Source of the DNA: Biomaibacter acetigenes
GTDB lineage: Bacteria > Bacillota > Thermosediminibacteria > Thermosediminibacterales > Tepidanaerobacteraceae
Assembly: GCF_003691585.1 (NCBI RefSeq)
Contig: NZ_CP033169.1
Location: 248,001-312,000, forward strand
Reading direction: 5' to 3'
Length of the DNA stretch: 64,000 bases
Below the pieces are notes generated by a model, which was not told the DNA's origin, did no database searches, and saw only the letters and a program-made list of their open reading frames with translations. Both the position numbers and the translations under genes were made by a program. Position 1 is the stretch's first letter; every line of letters starts with the position of its first letter. Shown here in pieces: positions 8,715-17,627 of this stretch.

Positions 8715-9737
8715 ATGAAAAGCATTACTTTAAAAATCGATGGATACGTAATTGAAGCAAAAGAAGGGCAGAACTTGTTACAGGCTGCATTGGACGCGGG
8801 CATATACATTCCGCACCTTTGTTATCATCCGGATTTGACGCCGGCCGGCAATTGCAAGTTGTGTGCTGTAGAAATTGAAGGCCATGATGGCATTGTTCAG
8901 GCATGCGAAACCGTTGTCGAAGACGGCATGGTAGTAAATACAAAGACAGAAGCGGTAAAGAAACTTCGCAACATGGCGTTGGAACTGCTGCTGGCAAGTC
9001 ATCCCAAAGATTGTACATCTTGCAACAAGTATCTTAATTGCGAATTGCAGGCCTTAATGCAATATATGGGCGTTGCCCATTCCAGGCTTCGCGAAATTCA
9101 AAAGGAAAATACAGGTATTGCCAAATCAGATAATTTGATAAAGCGCGAGATGCAGCGCTGCATCCAGTGCGGGCGTTGTGTCCGTGCTTGTGAGGAACTT
9201 CGCGGCGTTGGAGTCCTAACTTTCAATAAGAAAAATGGAGAAACTTATATTTATACAAAAGATGATAAACCATTGAAAGAGACGGATTGCAGGTTCTGCG
9301 GAGCATGCGTGGAGGTATGCCCTACGGGAGCCATCCAGGATGTGGAGGGTGTTTTTTCTAAAAATGTTCCAAGAAATATGGCGTTGGTGCCGTGCAAGAA
9401 TAATTGTCCCGCGCATACAGATATACCTATGTATATCAGGCTTGTGTCGCAGGGTAGATACAGCGATGCGGTTTCGGTCATAAGGGAAAAATTGACATTC
9501 CCTCATTCTCTGGGATACATCTGCACGCATGCTTGTGAATCGGGTTGCAAGAGAATGCATCTGAATGAACCTATAGCAATAAGAGAAATAAAGCGTTTTG
9601 CTGTGGAAAATGACGAGGCTCAGGCATGGAGAAAAAAGGTTGTCAAAAATAAACCTAACGGGAAAAAAAGTGGCTATTATTGGAGGCGGCCCCGCAGGAA
9701 TGACAGCAGCATACTATTTGGCAAAAAAGGGTTATGA
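8715..9737 (+). CDS. NuoG-like iron-sulfur/flavoprotein, N-terminal part; gene split by a frameshift
   Basis: The N-terminus is a [2Fe-2S] ferredoxin domain (HLCYHPDLTPAGNCKLCAVE) with a NuoG-type cysteine cluster (KDCTSCNKYLNCELQ). Two [4Fe-4S] ferredoxin motifs follow (CIQCGRCVRACEE and CRFCGACVEVCPTGAI), then the Fer4_20 cysteine domain that precedes GltD-like FAD domains (CKNNCPAHTDI, CTHACESGCKR). True homology ends near 9668. After the A7 run at 9663-9669 the frame turns into nonsense (SGYYWRRPRR), while the FAD domain starts at once in the +1 frame. One base fewer would join this to the next entry as a single protein of about 695 residues. GAGGGGTG precedes the ATG. Confidence 0.85.
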   Translation: MKSITLKIDGYVIEAKEGQNLLQAALDAGIYIPHLCYHPDLTPAGNCKLCAVEIEGHDGIVQACETVVEDGMVVNTKTEAVKKLRNMALELLLASHPKDCTSCNKYLNCELQALMQYMGVAHSRLREIQKENTGIAKSDNLIKREMQRCIQCGRCVRACEELRGVGVLTFNKKNGETYIYTKDDKPLKETDCRFCGACVEVCPTGAIQDVEGVFSKNVPRNMALVPCKNNCPAHTDIPMYIRLVSQGRYSDAVSVIREKLTFPHSLGYICTHACESGCKRMHLNEPIAIREIKRFAVENDEAQAWRKKVVKNKPNGKKSGYYWRRPRRNDSSILFGKKGL

Positions 9738-10803
9738 AACTGAAGTATATGAGCGGCGCGCCCGTGCCGGAGGCATGCTTTCTTATGGTATTCCGAAATA
9801 CAGATTGCCTCAATATATTGTTGACAATGAAATAGAAATCTTGAAGGAAATAGGCGGAATAAAAGTCTACACTAATTCCAATATAAAATCTGTTGATGAC
9901 CTAAAGGGAAAAAATTATGATGCCATACTGATAGCTATCGGCGCAACGAGAGGCAAAAGACCTCCGGCATACAACAAGCAATGGAAAAACGCTCTGGATG
10001 CGGTGGATTTTTGTAAAATGGCGTGTGAAGGTTTGACTCCGAAATTGGGAGACACTGTAACGGTTTACGGAGGCGGGAATGTTGGATTCGACTGCGCAAG
10101 GACAGCAAAAAAAATGGGCGTTGGCACAGTCCGAATCGTGTGCATGGAAGCTCGCGATAAAATGCTGGCAGATCCTGAAGAAATTAATAGTGCTTTGGAA
10201 GAGAACATTGAGATACTCACCAGCAGAGTCATTACAAATATTGAGGAGTCGGGAGATGCTGTCAAATCGCTGTCTCTTTCAAGTATAAAGAGTTTTAAAT
10301 TCACTGAAAACGGACTGGAGCTCGATATGGAAGAAAATTCAGCAATGACGCTGACCACGGATACACTGATATTCGCAACCGGCCAGCAGCCGGAACTGGA
10401 TGATTCATTTGGAATTGAGCTGGTGAAAAGCAGTTTTGCAAAAGTCGACGGCATGATGAAAACAAACAGGGAAGGGGTCTTTGCTGCCGGCGATGTAATC
10501 TACGGGACCAAATCTGTTGTGGACGCCATAGCATCCGGGAGACAGGCCGCAATTAACATAGACAAATATCTCGGCGGCGATGGGAACATTGAAGAAACGC
10601 TTTTTGAAAGGGAAAAATTAAACCCGCGCATAGGCACGATTGATGGCTTTTCGAAGCTTGCAAGAATTGATCATTTTAAAAATGCATGCGATGCAAATGC
10701 AGAATCTATTCGTTGCCTTCAATGCGATCTGAGGCTGGATATTCAAAAGGTCAAATATTGGGTAGATGCACACTTTAAGTCGGTAAAGGGGGTGATAAAA
10801 TGA
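9664..10803 (+). CDS. GltD-like NAD(P)/FAD oxidoreductase, C-terminal part of the frameshifted gene
   Basis: The homologous part starts at the A7 run with KKVAIIGGGPAGMTAAYYLA (FAD GxGxxG), has a second Rossmann motif VTVYGGGNVGFDCARTAKK near 10070, and ends with FAAGDVIYGTKSVVDAIASG and a CLQCDL remnant motif. It resembles the small subunit of glutamate synthase and similar flavoproteins that shuttle electrons between NAD(P)H and iron-sulfur partners. The open frame reaches back to a TTG at 9598, but that start has no ribosome site and the first residues (LWKMTRLRHGEKR) look out of frame. I therefore treat it as the second half of the gene at 8715, not as an independent gene. The stop overlaps the next gene's ATG. 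Confidence 0.82.
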   Translation, partial: KKVAIIGGGPAGMTAAYYLAKKGYETEVYERRARAGGMLSYGIPKYRLPQYIVDNEIEILKEIGGIKVYTNSNIKSVDDLKGKNYDAILIAIGATRGKRPPAYNKQWKNALDAVDFCKMACEGLTPKLGDTVTVYGGGNVGFDCARTAKKMGVGTVRIVCMEARDKMLADPEEINSALEENIEILTSRVITNIEESGDAVKSLSLSSIKSFKFTENGLELDMEENSAMTLTTDTLIFATGQQPELDDSFGIELVKSSFAKVDGMMKTNREGVFAAGDVIYGTKSVVDAIASGRQAAINIDKYLGGDGNIEETLFEREKLNPRIGTIDGFSKLARIDHFKNACDANAESIRCLQCDLRLDIQKVKYWVDAHFKSVKGVIK

Positions 10804-11450
10804 CCTGTAAGGCAAACAGTGCAGTTTTGCCAAAATGGCAGGAGTCAGATGCCAATGCCTGTGTAGTAGATTATTGCAAGAATCTTATGGATACCGCAAG
10901 GAAAGAGTCATGCGGGAAATGCGTTCTCTGCAGGGAAGGCACGTGGCAGGTTTATGAGATAATTAAAGACATAACGGAAGGCAACGGTCAAAGCGAAGAC
11001 TTTGAATTATTGCTTGAAATCCTCGAACAAATGGACAAAAATGCAAAATGTGAAATGTCAAGGACGGCAGCTTCCATTTGCATTGATTTGATGAAAGCAC
11101 ATGAAGAAGAGTGGGATAAGCATATCCGCCGAAAAAGATGTTCAAACCTTGTATGTAAAGGCACTTATACCGTTTATGTGGATCCACAGTTGTGCGATGG
11201 ATGTGGAAAATGCCTGGAGAGCTGTCCACATGGGGCGATTGCCGGCAAAGCAGGCATGATTCATGTTATTAATCCCAATATGTGCAGCAAGTCGATGATT
11301 TGCATGTCTGTTTGCCCCAAAGGTGCGATAAAGAAGGCCGGCGCAGTTAAACCAAAACTTCCGAGTGAACCCGTACCGGTAGGCAGTTTCGATCAGCCGT
11401 CCGCAGGCCAGGAAGGTGAAACAATGATGCGGCGGCGCAGAAGGCGATAG
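10800..11450 (+). CDS. NuoF C-terminal-like plus 2x[4Fe-4S] ferredoxin protein
   Basis: Residues about 25-105 match only the C-terminal iron-sulfur domain of NuoF/HydB (ESCGKCVLCREGTWQVYEII); the FMN/NADH-binding and SLBB parts are missing. A bacterial-type ferredoxin domain follows (CDGCGKCLESCPHGAI, then CSKSMICMSVCPKGAI). Next to the NuoG/GltD-like protein it completes a reduced electron-transfer module in which NAD(P)H-binding FAD, iron-sulfur chain and ferredoxin domains lie on separate genes. I infer that it feeds the flavoenzyme at 11503 or the one at 14451. The C-terminus is odd: MMRRRRRR. It starts ATGA, overlapping the previous stop by four bases. Confidence 0.85.
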   Translation: MTCKANSAVLPKWQESDANACVVDYCKNLMDTARKESCGKCVLCREGTWQVYEIIKDITEGNGQSEDFELLLEILEQMDKNAKCEMSRTAASICIDLMKAHEEEWDKHIRRKRCSNLVCKGTYTVYVDPQLCDGCGKCLESCPHGAIAGKAGMIHVINPNMCSKSMICMSVCPKGAIKKAGAVKPKLPSEPVPVGSFDQPSAGQEGETMMRRRRRR

Positions 11451-11502
11451 TAAAAGTTGATTAAGCCAATAATTTCAAAATTAAAAGGAAGGAGAGTCTT
11501 TT

Positions 11503-13020
11503 ATGAGTATAAAGTTGGAAGCCGATGTCATCGTAATAGGCGGTGGGGCATCGGGCATCACAGCAGCGGTGGCGGCGGCTGAAAAGGGTGTTGGAGTCAT
11601 TGTATTGGAAAAAGGAAGCACCACCGGCGGAGCAGCCAATATGGGGATGGGCCTTTTTGCCGTAGAATCAAAATACCAAAAAGCACAGTTGATCGATTTT
11701 ACAAAGGAAGATGCGTTCAACCTCTTGATGAATTATACCCATTGGAGGGTTGACGCCCGCCTGGTAAGAAGATATATCGAACAATCCAGCAATACCATTG
11801 AATGGCTGGAATCCATAGGTGTCGAATTTCTGGGCGCATACAAATACTTTGAAAAGTCAACCCAGACATGGCATATCGTGAAAACAAGAGGAAGCAATGC
11901 TCCGGCTGAAAGGGCAGCCTCCAACATGTTCCGGGCTTTAACTGAAAGAGCGGAAGAACTTGGCGTTAAAATTATGTATAACACCAGAGCAACCAAGATT
12001 TTAAAAGAGAACGGTTATGTGACGGGCGTTGAATTAATTACTGCTGACGGCGAAAAGGTTACCGCTGAATGCAATGCCGTTATCGTAGCAACAGGCGGAT
12101 TTGGAGACAACCCGAAGATGCTCAATGAGCTGCTTGGATATGAATGGGGCAAGGATCTCCACTCATTCAGAATACCGGGCGTGCAGGGCGAAGGATTGAA
12201 AATGCTCTGGGAAGCTGGCGCTGCCAGAACACAGCCAACTATGGAATTGACGTACACGACGCCGGGCGTGACCGATATATACAAAACAATAAGCGAGACG
12301 ATGCGTCAACCCAATCTTATGGTGAATCTTGACGGAAAGCGCTTCATAAATGAAGAAATCATGAACAATACGGTTTATACGGGCAACGCAATTTCACTGC
12401 AGCGCGAGAGGATGGCCTTTACCATCATTGACGACAGCATACTGGATACATACAGAAAAAATGGCCTGGATTACGTGACTGTCCATCACAATATTAAAAC
12501 AATAGAAAACTGGGACAAGGAGCTTCATAATTACTTTAGCGGTGAAGGCTCCGACAGTGCCGGCCTTAGCGAACTTCACAGCGAAGCACAAAAAAAGCAG
12601 GTGAATGTTTTTGTTGCGGACACACTGGAAGAATTATGCGAGAAAACAGGGATAAATCTTGAAAATCTCAAGGAAACCATCGATGAGTACAATCGCATGT
12701 GTTCAACTTCAGACGAGATGTTCTTTAAAAAGCACAAATACATGAAGCCTCTGAAAGGCGGGAAATATTATGCTGCAAGACATTTTCCTGCAGGCTACGG
12801 CAGCCTTGGCGGCGTAAAAACTAATGATAAAATGGAGGTCCTTAATACTTCAGGCATAAAAATACCCGGACTGTATGCCTGCGGCATGGATGCATGCAAT
12901 ATCTATGGCGACAGTTACTGCTTCTACATGCCGGGAAATACGATGGGTTTTGCTGTCAACAGCGGAAGAATGGCCGGCTACAATGCGGTAGATTATATAA
13001 ATTCTGAAGAATTTATGTAA
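11503..13020 (+). CDS. FAD-dependent fumarate reductase-like flavoprotein (FRD/KstD superfamily)
   Basis: This 505-residue flavoprotein starts with ADVIVIGGGASGITAAVAAAEKG and EKGSTTGGAANMG (FAD-binding). It has the family ATGGFGDNPKML segment near residue 195 and ends with IPGLYACGMDACNIYGDSYC and PGNTMGFAVNSGRMAGYNA. Relatives include fumarate and urocanate reductases, BaiN-type flavoproteins and ketosteroid dehydrogenases, so it either reduces an activated C=C bond or dehydrogenates a ring ketone. No signal peptide or haem motif is seen, so it should be cytosolic and take electrons from the preceding iron-sulfur genes. A GGAAGGAGAG site precedes the ATG. Confidence 0.9.
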   Translation: MSIKLEADVIVIGGGASGITAAVAAAEKGVGVIVLEKGSTTGGAANMGMGLFAVESKYQKAQLIDFTKEDAFNLLMNYTHWRVDARLVRRYIEQSSNTIEWLESIGVEFLGAYKYFEKSTQTWHIVKTRGSNAPAERAASNMFRALTERAEELGVKIMYNTRATKILKENGYVTGVELITADGEKVTAECNAVIVATGGFGDNPKMLNELLGYEWGKDLHSFRIPGVQGEGLKMLWEAGAARTQPTMELTYTTPGVTDIYKTISETMRQPNLMVNLDGKRFINEEIMNNTVYTGNAISLQRERMAFTIIDDSILDTYRKNGLDYVTVHHNIKTIENWDKELHNYFSGEGSDSAGLSELHSEAQKKQVNVFVADTLEELCEKTGINLENLKETIDEYNRMCSTSDEMFFKKHKYMKPLKGGKYYAARHFPAGYGSLGGVKTNDKMEVLNTSGIKIPGLYACGMDACNIYGDSYCFYMPGNTMGFAVNSGRMAGYNAVDYINSEEFM

Positions 13021-13046
13021 AATAAAAAAACATGAGGAGGGTCATC

Positions 13047-14336
13047 ATGTTTGAAAACAGGAAATTTGCAGGTTACAGCATAGCTTTCATGTTTGTTGGA
13101 CTGCTGTACAACTTCTTTTATTCGGGTCTTCAAAATGACCACCTGAACATCCTGACACCTTTTTTGCAATCAAATTATGGATGGGATGACCTCAAGATTA
13201 CAAATCCGGTGACAGTAGGGGCTTTGGTGACGATTATACTGTACCTGGTCATAGGTTCACTGTTTGTCAAATACGGCGTCAAAAAAATATTATTGCCGAG
13301 CATTGTAGTTATGGCGCTGGGATGTGTAGGAATAGCACTGTCCGCAGGCCAAAATTATTTGCTGTATTCAATAAGCCTTTTTATCGTTCGTGTTCTGGTG
13401 GTGCCGCTACAAATGGGGGGATTCATGCTGGCTGCAAACTGGTACATCAAATACCGCGGCCGAGTTTTGGGGGTAATTACGGCAGGCAGTCCCTTGATGT
13501 CTGTTGTGGGAATACGAATGTTGACATCAATGGTAGCCGGCTATGGCCTGAATGCTTATGTTATTATAGCCGGTGCGCTGGGTGTGCTGGCGGCCCTGAC
13601 TGCATTTGCCATTAAAGATACGCCGGAGGAAGTCGGGCTGTTTCCTGATGGCGCCGACCATGCGCCGCTTTCCGAATCTGAAGATGCCGGCCAGCCTATC
13701 ACATTGAAACAGATTTTGACGGATGCAAGGGCATGGCAGCTTATTATATCATACGGCATTCTTCAATTTGTCATTATGGCAATGATGAGTTATATGGCTG
13801 TAAGATATATAAGTCTGAGCACGCCGCAGGATGTTCCAAACCTTTTTGTGAGCAAAGCAATGTTCTGGCTTTCCATAGGAGCCGCTTCGGGAATTCCGAT
13901 GAGCTATGTTCTGGGCTGGATCGACGATAAACTCGGCTCCATAAAAGCGTCACTGGTTCTAAATATATTGTTCCTGTTTGCCGTTATTCCGCTTGCTATC
14001 ATGCCTGTTGGCGGCAATACCACCCTTATGGCGATATGGGCGTTTGGTGTTGCATGCATGACAGGCGGCCTTCCGACAATGCACCCGTGTGTTACATCGT
14101 ATGTTTATGGACGAAAGAATTATATGGCGGCAAACAGATGGATTATGACCATACAGGCCATTCCGATGGCGTTTGCATTGACATTTATGGGCATATTCAA
14201 TCAAATGGGGAAGCTAACAACGGCTTACTATATACTTCTTGTCATGTTGGCCATTTCTTTTGTAACCATTTTAACCATGTGGAATATTCCCGATGCAAAT
14301 GCTGCTGATAGGGAGTACGGGTTGCAGAGGAATTAA
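13047..14336 (+). CDS. MFS transporter
   Basis: A 12-helix MFS protein of about 429 residues. It has short hydrophobic helices throughout, the KYRGRVLGVITAGSPLMSVVG segment at the end of helix 4/5, and a cytosolic central loop (KDTPEEVGLFPDGADHAPLSESED) of the kind seen in OFA/NNP and anion:cation symporter relatives. The ATG at 13047 follows GAGGAGGG by six bases; an ATG at 13032 is too early for that site. It lies 26 bases after the flavoprotein and ends the second block. Two carriers in one pathway suggest uptake of one acid and export of another. The substrate is not readable from sequence. Confidence 0.88.
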   Translation: MFENRKFAGYSIAFMFVGLLYNFFYSGLQNDHLNILTPFLQSNYGWDDLKITNPVTVGALVTIILYLVIGSLFVKYGVKKILLPSIVVMALGCVGIALSAGQNYLLYSISLFIVRVLVVPLQMGGFMLAANWYIKYRGRVLGVITAGSPLMSVVGIRMLTSMVAGYGLNAYVIIAGALGVLAALTAFAIKDTPEEVGLFPDGADHAPLSESEDAGQPITLKQILTDARAWQLIISYGILQFVIMAMMSYMAVRYISLSTPQDVPNLFVSKAMFWLSIGAASGIPMSYVLGWIDDKLGSIKASLVLNILFLFAVIPLAIMPVGGNTTLMAIWAFGVACMTGGLPTMHPCVTSYVYGRKNYMAANRWIMTIQAIPMAFALTFMGIFNQMGKLTTAYYILLVMLAISFVTILTMWNIPDANAADREYGLQRN

Positions 14337-14399
14337 AAGCAGCAGATGAAAAAACAGACTAAAGATATTGGTGTTATTTAAAGACAAATCATTTTTTTC

Positions 14400-14431
14400 A
14401 AACGAACAAGTATTTCAATACTTGTTCGTTT
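14400..14431. promoter_or_regulatory. Perfect 14-bp inverted repeat upstream of the enoate reductase-like gene
   Basis: Arms 14400-14413 and 14418-14431 are perfect complements around TTCA. There is no T-run after it, so it is a poor rho-independent terminator. It ends 20 bases before the ATG at 14451 and would put a hairpin just upstream of the ribosome site. An operator for a dimeric regulator (TetR-like in style) is the alternative. Confidence 0.5.
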
Positions 14432-14450
14432 GATTCGAAAGAGGGATTAT

Positions 14451-16370
14451 ATGCAGGCGCAATATAAACACGTTATGAGTCCGATTCGAGTTGGCAAGCA
14501 TATGTTGAAGAACCGGATTATCGCGGCTCCGGTTACATTGCATTCAGCTTCAAACGGAGAAAACTACCCTACCGAAGCCGCTATGAACTTTTTTGTCCAG
14601 AGAGCGAAGGCAGGTGCCGGTCTTGTTGTATGTGCAGGTGTAAAGGTGCTGCCTGTGGGGGATGACGGTGAACACGTAAACTGGAACCTTTATAAGCACA
14701 ATGCCATGCACAGACTGGCAGAACTGGCCGAAAGGATTCATTTTTATGGCGCAAAGGCATCCATGGAGTTAATAGGTATTTTTGAAGATGGGTATGTTGC
14801 GTCGGAAGGCGGATTGCTCATGGATGGCGTGACCCCGGGCCGTGAAATTCCCGTCAGCGAAATGATGCGCTATAAAGAAGGATATGCACATTCAGCAGAA
14901 ATGCTGATGAAGTTAGGCTATGATGGAATACTGCTTCATTTTGGCCATGGCATACCAATAGCACAGTTCCTGTCACCTCTGACAAACAAAAGGACCGACC
15001 AGTATGGTGGAAGTTTTGAAAACCGGGTGCGCTATATTATTGAAATTCTCAAAGCGATCCGGGAAAGAGTCGGAGACAATATGATAATTGAGATTCGCAT
15101 GTCTGCTGACGAATTCAAAGAAGGCGGCATTGATATCGCGGAGGGAATAAAAATTGCAGAAGCGCTTCAACAATATGCGGACATCATACAAGCAAGCTGC
15201 GGAATGATAACGCCGGACCTCATGTGCAGAACACATCCGTGCGATTTTCTGCCTCCCAACCCAAATGTATATCTTGCAGAAGCTTTTAAGAAGTCAGGTA
15301 AAATTACATCTTATGTAACAGCAATCGGTGGCATTGGGAGCCTGGCGGATGCCGATGAAATAATAGCCTCAGGCAAGGCCGATTTTGTTGCAATATGCAG
15401 AGCGCTTATTGCTGATCCGGAACTTATTACAAAAAGCATAGCCGGAAAAGAAGATGATGTGGTGCCCTGCATCAAATGCATGAGATGCCATGACAGCACC
15501 GTGTATGGACATTTATTGCAGTGCTCAGTCAATCCGACAATTGGCATAATGCATCATCTGGATTCCATGATCATACCGCCGCAAGAAAAGAAAAAGGTTG
15601 CTGTCATCGGCGGAGGGCCGGCAGGCATGTATGCAGCACTTACTGCCTCAAAGCGCGGGCACCAAGTTACTTTATATGAAAAAACAGGCAGCCTGGGAGG
15701 CACGTTAAAGTTTGCAACCAAAGTTAATTTCAAATATTCCCTTGCAAAATTCAGAGATTACCTGATAAGTCAGGTGGAAAAATCGCCTGTTGAAGTGAAA
15801 CTAAATACGTGTGTTTCACCTGATGAACTTAAAAATCTGGGATATGACGCGGTTATTGTTGCAATTGGAGCAGAACCTTTGGTTCCGCCAATTCCGGGTA
15901 TTGAACATTCTATTTTTGCAACGAACACATACGGCAATGAAGATATCCTTGGCAACAATGTAATAATAATAGGCGGCGGGCAAGTTGGATGCGAGACGGC
16001 ATTGCATTTGGCCAGATTGGGTAAAACAGTCACTATACTCGAAATGCGCGATGAAATGGCCCCGGATGCTTCCAGAACCCATCGGGGAGATTTATTGGCT
16101 GAAATGAACAAAGAAAAGAATTTGATTCAAATTACCTCTGCAAAATGTATTTCCATAAATCCGGATGGCATTGTTTATGAAAAGAACAATGAAAAATTCA
16201 CGTTATCTGCAGACAATGTGATTTTAGCAGCAGGCATGAAGCCGCGAACATCAGAGGCTGATGCATTTGCAGGCATTTCGGATATCTACAGGCTCGCCGG
16301 TGATTGCGTCAGGGCCAGAACTGTTGAAGCGGCTGTGAGAGAAGGTTATTTTGCAGGTATTAATGTGTAA
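14451..16370 (+). CDS. Old-yellow-enzyme/2-enoate reductase-like FMN-[4Fe-4S]-FAD oxidoreductase
   Basis: About 639 residues in the 2,4-dienoyl-CoA reductase layout. Residues 1-345 form the FMN TIM barrel (MSPIRVGKHMLKNRIIAAP; LLHFGHGIPIAQFLSPLTN; KRTDQYGGSFENR). The [4Fe-4S] cysteines follow (CIKCMRCHD, then LLQCSVNP). Then come the FAD motif VAVIGGGPAGMYAAL near residue 383 and the NAD(P) motif VIIIGGGQVGCETAL near 505. Relatives include FldZ-type enoate reductases, BaiCD/BaiH and dienoyl-CoA reductases, all reducing conjugated C=C bonds. The barrel's HFGHG replaces the HxAHGYL common in enoate reductases, so the substrate may differ. It starts the third block with a thiolase and a CoA-transferase. 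The ATG at 14451 follows AAAGAGGG. Confidence 0.92.
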   Translation: MQAQYKHVMSPIRVGKHMLKNRIIAAPVTLHSASNGENYPTEAAMNFFVQRAKAGAGLVVCAGVKVLPVGDDGEHVNWNLYKHNAMHRLAELAERIHFYGAKASMELIGIFEDGYVASEGGLLMDGVTPGREIPVSEMMRYKEGYAHSAEMLMKLGYDGILLHFGHGIPIAQFLSPLTNKRTDQYGGSFENRVRYIIEILKAIRERVGDNMIIEIRMSADEFKEGGIDIAEGIKIAEALQQYADIIQASCGMITPDLMCRTHPCDFLPPNPNVYLAEAFKKSGKITSYVTAIGGIGSLADADEIIASGKADFVAICRALIADPELITKSIAGKEDDVVPCIKCMRCHDSTVYGHLLQCSVNPTIGIMHHLDSMIIPPQEKKKVAVIGGGPAGMYAALTASKRGHQVTLYEKTGSLGGTLKFATKVNFKYSLAKFRDYLISQVEKSPVEVKLNTCVSPDELKNLGYDAVIVAIGAEPLVPPIPGIEHSIFATNTYGNEDILGNNVIIIGGGQVGCETALHLARLGKTVTILEMRDEMAPDASRTHRGDLLAEMNKEKNLIQITSAKCISINPDGIVYEKNNEKFTLSADNVILAAGMKPRTSEADAFAGISDIYRLAGDCVRARTVEAAVREGYFAGINV

Positions 16371-16412
16371 CAGCATTAAAACCATTGAAACTATTGCGGA
16401 AAGGGGTCTTAT

Positions 16413-17621
16413 ATGAAAAAAGTATATATAGTGGCTGCAAAGAGGACTGCCATCGGCAGTTTTCTCGGGAGCCTGAAGAATGAAAGCGCATCTGACCTGG
16501 GTGCTGTGGTATTGAAAAATATAATTGAAGAAACGAAGATTAATCCTGAAAAAATTGATGAAGTTATCATTGGAAATGTTTTACATGCAGGGCAGGGCCA
16601 GGGTGTTGGAAGACAGGTAGCTATCAAGGCGGGTATTCCGTTTACCGTACCGGGCTATAGTGTGAATATGGTTTGCGGCAGCGGGATGAAGGCATTAATG
16701 ACAGGATATGCAAATATTAAGGCTGATATCCATAAATTGGTTGTTGCAGGCGGCGTGGAATCCATGAGCCAGGCCCCATATTTGGCACACGGGAATCTGA
16801 GAAATGGGCATAAAATGGGAGACTTCAAATTAACCGATCATATGGTTTTTGATGCACTGACAGATGTGTATGAAGGTTGCCATATGGGGATTACCGCTGA
16901 AAACATAAGGAGAAAATATAACATAACCAGAGAAGAACAGGATGAATTTGCGGCTGAATCACAGAAAAGAGCTATAGAAGCAATAAAGTTGGGGAAATTC
17001 AAAGATGAAATAGTGCCTTATGAGGTGAAAACCAAAAAGGGCAGCTTTATATTTGATACTGATGAACACCCCAGAGAAGGAACAACAGTTGAAGTTTTAG
17101 CAAGGTTAAAGCCGGCTTTTGAAGAAAACGGCACGGTTACTGCCGGAAACTCCTCGGGAATCAACGATGGGGCAGCGATGATCATGCTTGCTTCAGAAGA
17201 GATAGTGCGAGAGGAGAATCTTAATCCTATGGCTGAAGTTATTGCCGTTGGACAGGGAGGAGTAGATCCCAGCATAATGGGTCTCGGGCCAACGCCTGCC
17301 ATCAGGAATGCTTTAAAGATGGCAAAACTAAAGTTGAGCGATATAGATTTATTAGAACTTAATGAAGCTTTTGCTGCTCAGGCTCTGGGTGTTATAAGGG
17401 AGCTTTCAAATGAGCATTGTGTCTCTGAGGCGTGGCTGCGGGAAAGAACCAACGTAAATGGTGGAGCAATTGCTCTTGGGCATCCGGTTGGAGTAAGTGG
17501 GGCGAGAATAATTGTAACACTTGTTCACGAGATGAAAAAGAGGGGTTCAAAGCTGGGAATTGCTTCGCTGTGCATCGGCGGAGGCATGGGAACTGCTGTA
17601 GTAATAAAAAATCTGGGGTGA
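16413..17621 (+). CDS. Acetyl-CoA acetyltransferase (acetoacetyl-CoA thiolase)
   Basis: A 402-residue biosynthetic/degradative thiolase with the active-site cysteine in NMVCGSGMKAL (near residue 88), the GGAIALGHPVGVSGARI His motif and the C-terminal SLCIGGGMGTA cysteine. It interconverts two acetyl-CoA and acetoacetyl-CoA. It is about ten residues longer than usual because of a small insertion (EHCVSEAWLRERT) before the His motif. The next genes encode an acetoacetate-type CoA-transferase, six bases away, so acetoacetate made by the BKACE enzyme could be activated and cleaved here. GAAAGGGG precedes the ATG. Confidence 0.95.
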   Translation: MKKVYIVAAKRTAIGSFLGSLKNESASDLGAVVLKNIIEETKINPEKIDEVIIGNVLHAGQGQGVGRQVAIKAGIPFTVPGYSVNMVCGSGMKALMTGYANIKADIHKLVVAGGVESMSQAPYLAHGNLRNGHKMGDFKLTDHMVFDALTDVYEGCHMGITAENIRRKYNITREEQDEFAAESQKRAIEAIKLGKFKDEIVPYEVKTKKGSFIFDTDEHPREGTTVEVLARLKPAFEENGTVTAGNSSGINDGAAMIMLASEEIVREENLNPMAEVIAVGQGGVDPSIMGLGPTPAIRNALKMAKLKLSDIDLLELNEAFAAQALGVIRELSNEHCVSEAWLRERTNVNGGAIALGHPVGVSGARIIVTLVHEMKKRGSKLGIASLCIGGGMGTAVVIKNLG

Positions 17622-17627
17622 TGCAGG

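Noticed and set aside
9598-9663. Independent start (TTG 9598) for the GltD-like protein
   Set aside because: No ribosome site, and the first about 20 residues do not look like coding sequence; the domain starts exactly at the A7 run, so a frameshift explains it better.
10065-10454. Open frame on the minus strand inside the GltD-like gene
   Set aside because: A shadow of the real gene in the opposite strand; low-complexity Ser/Val composition and no ribosome site.
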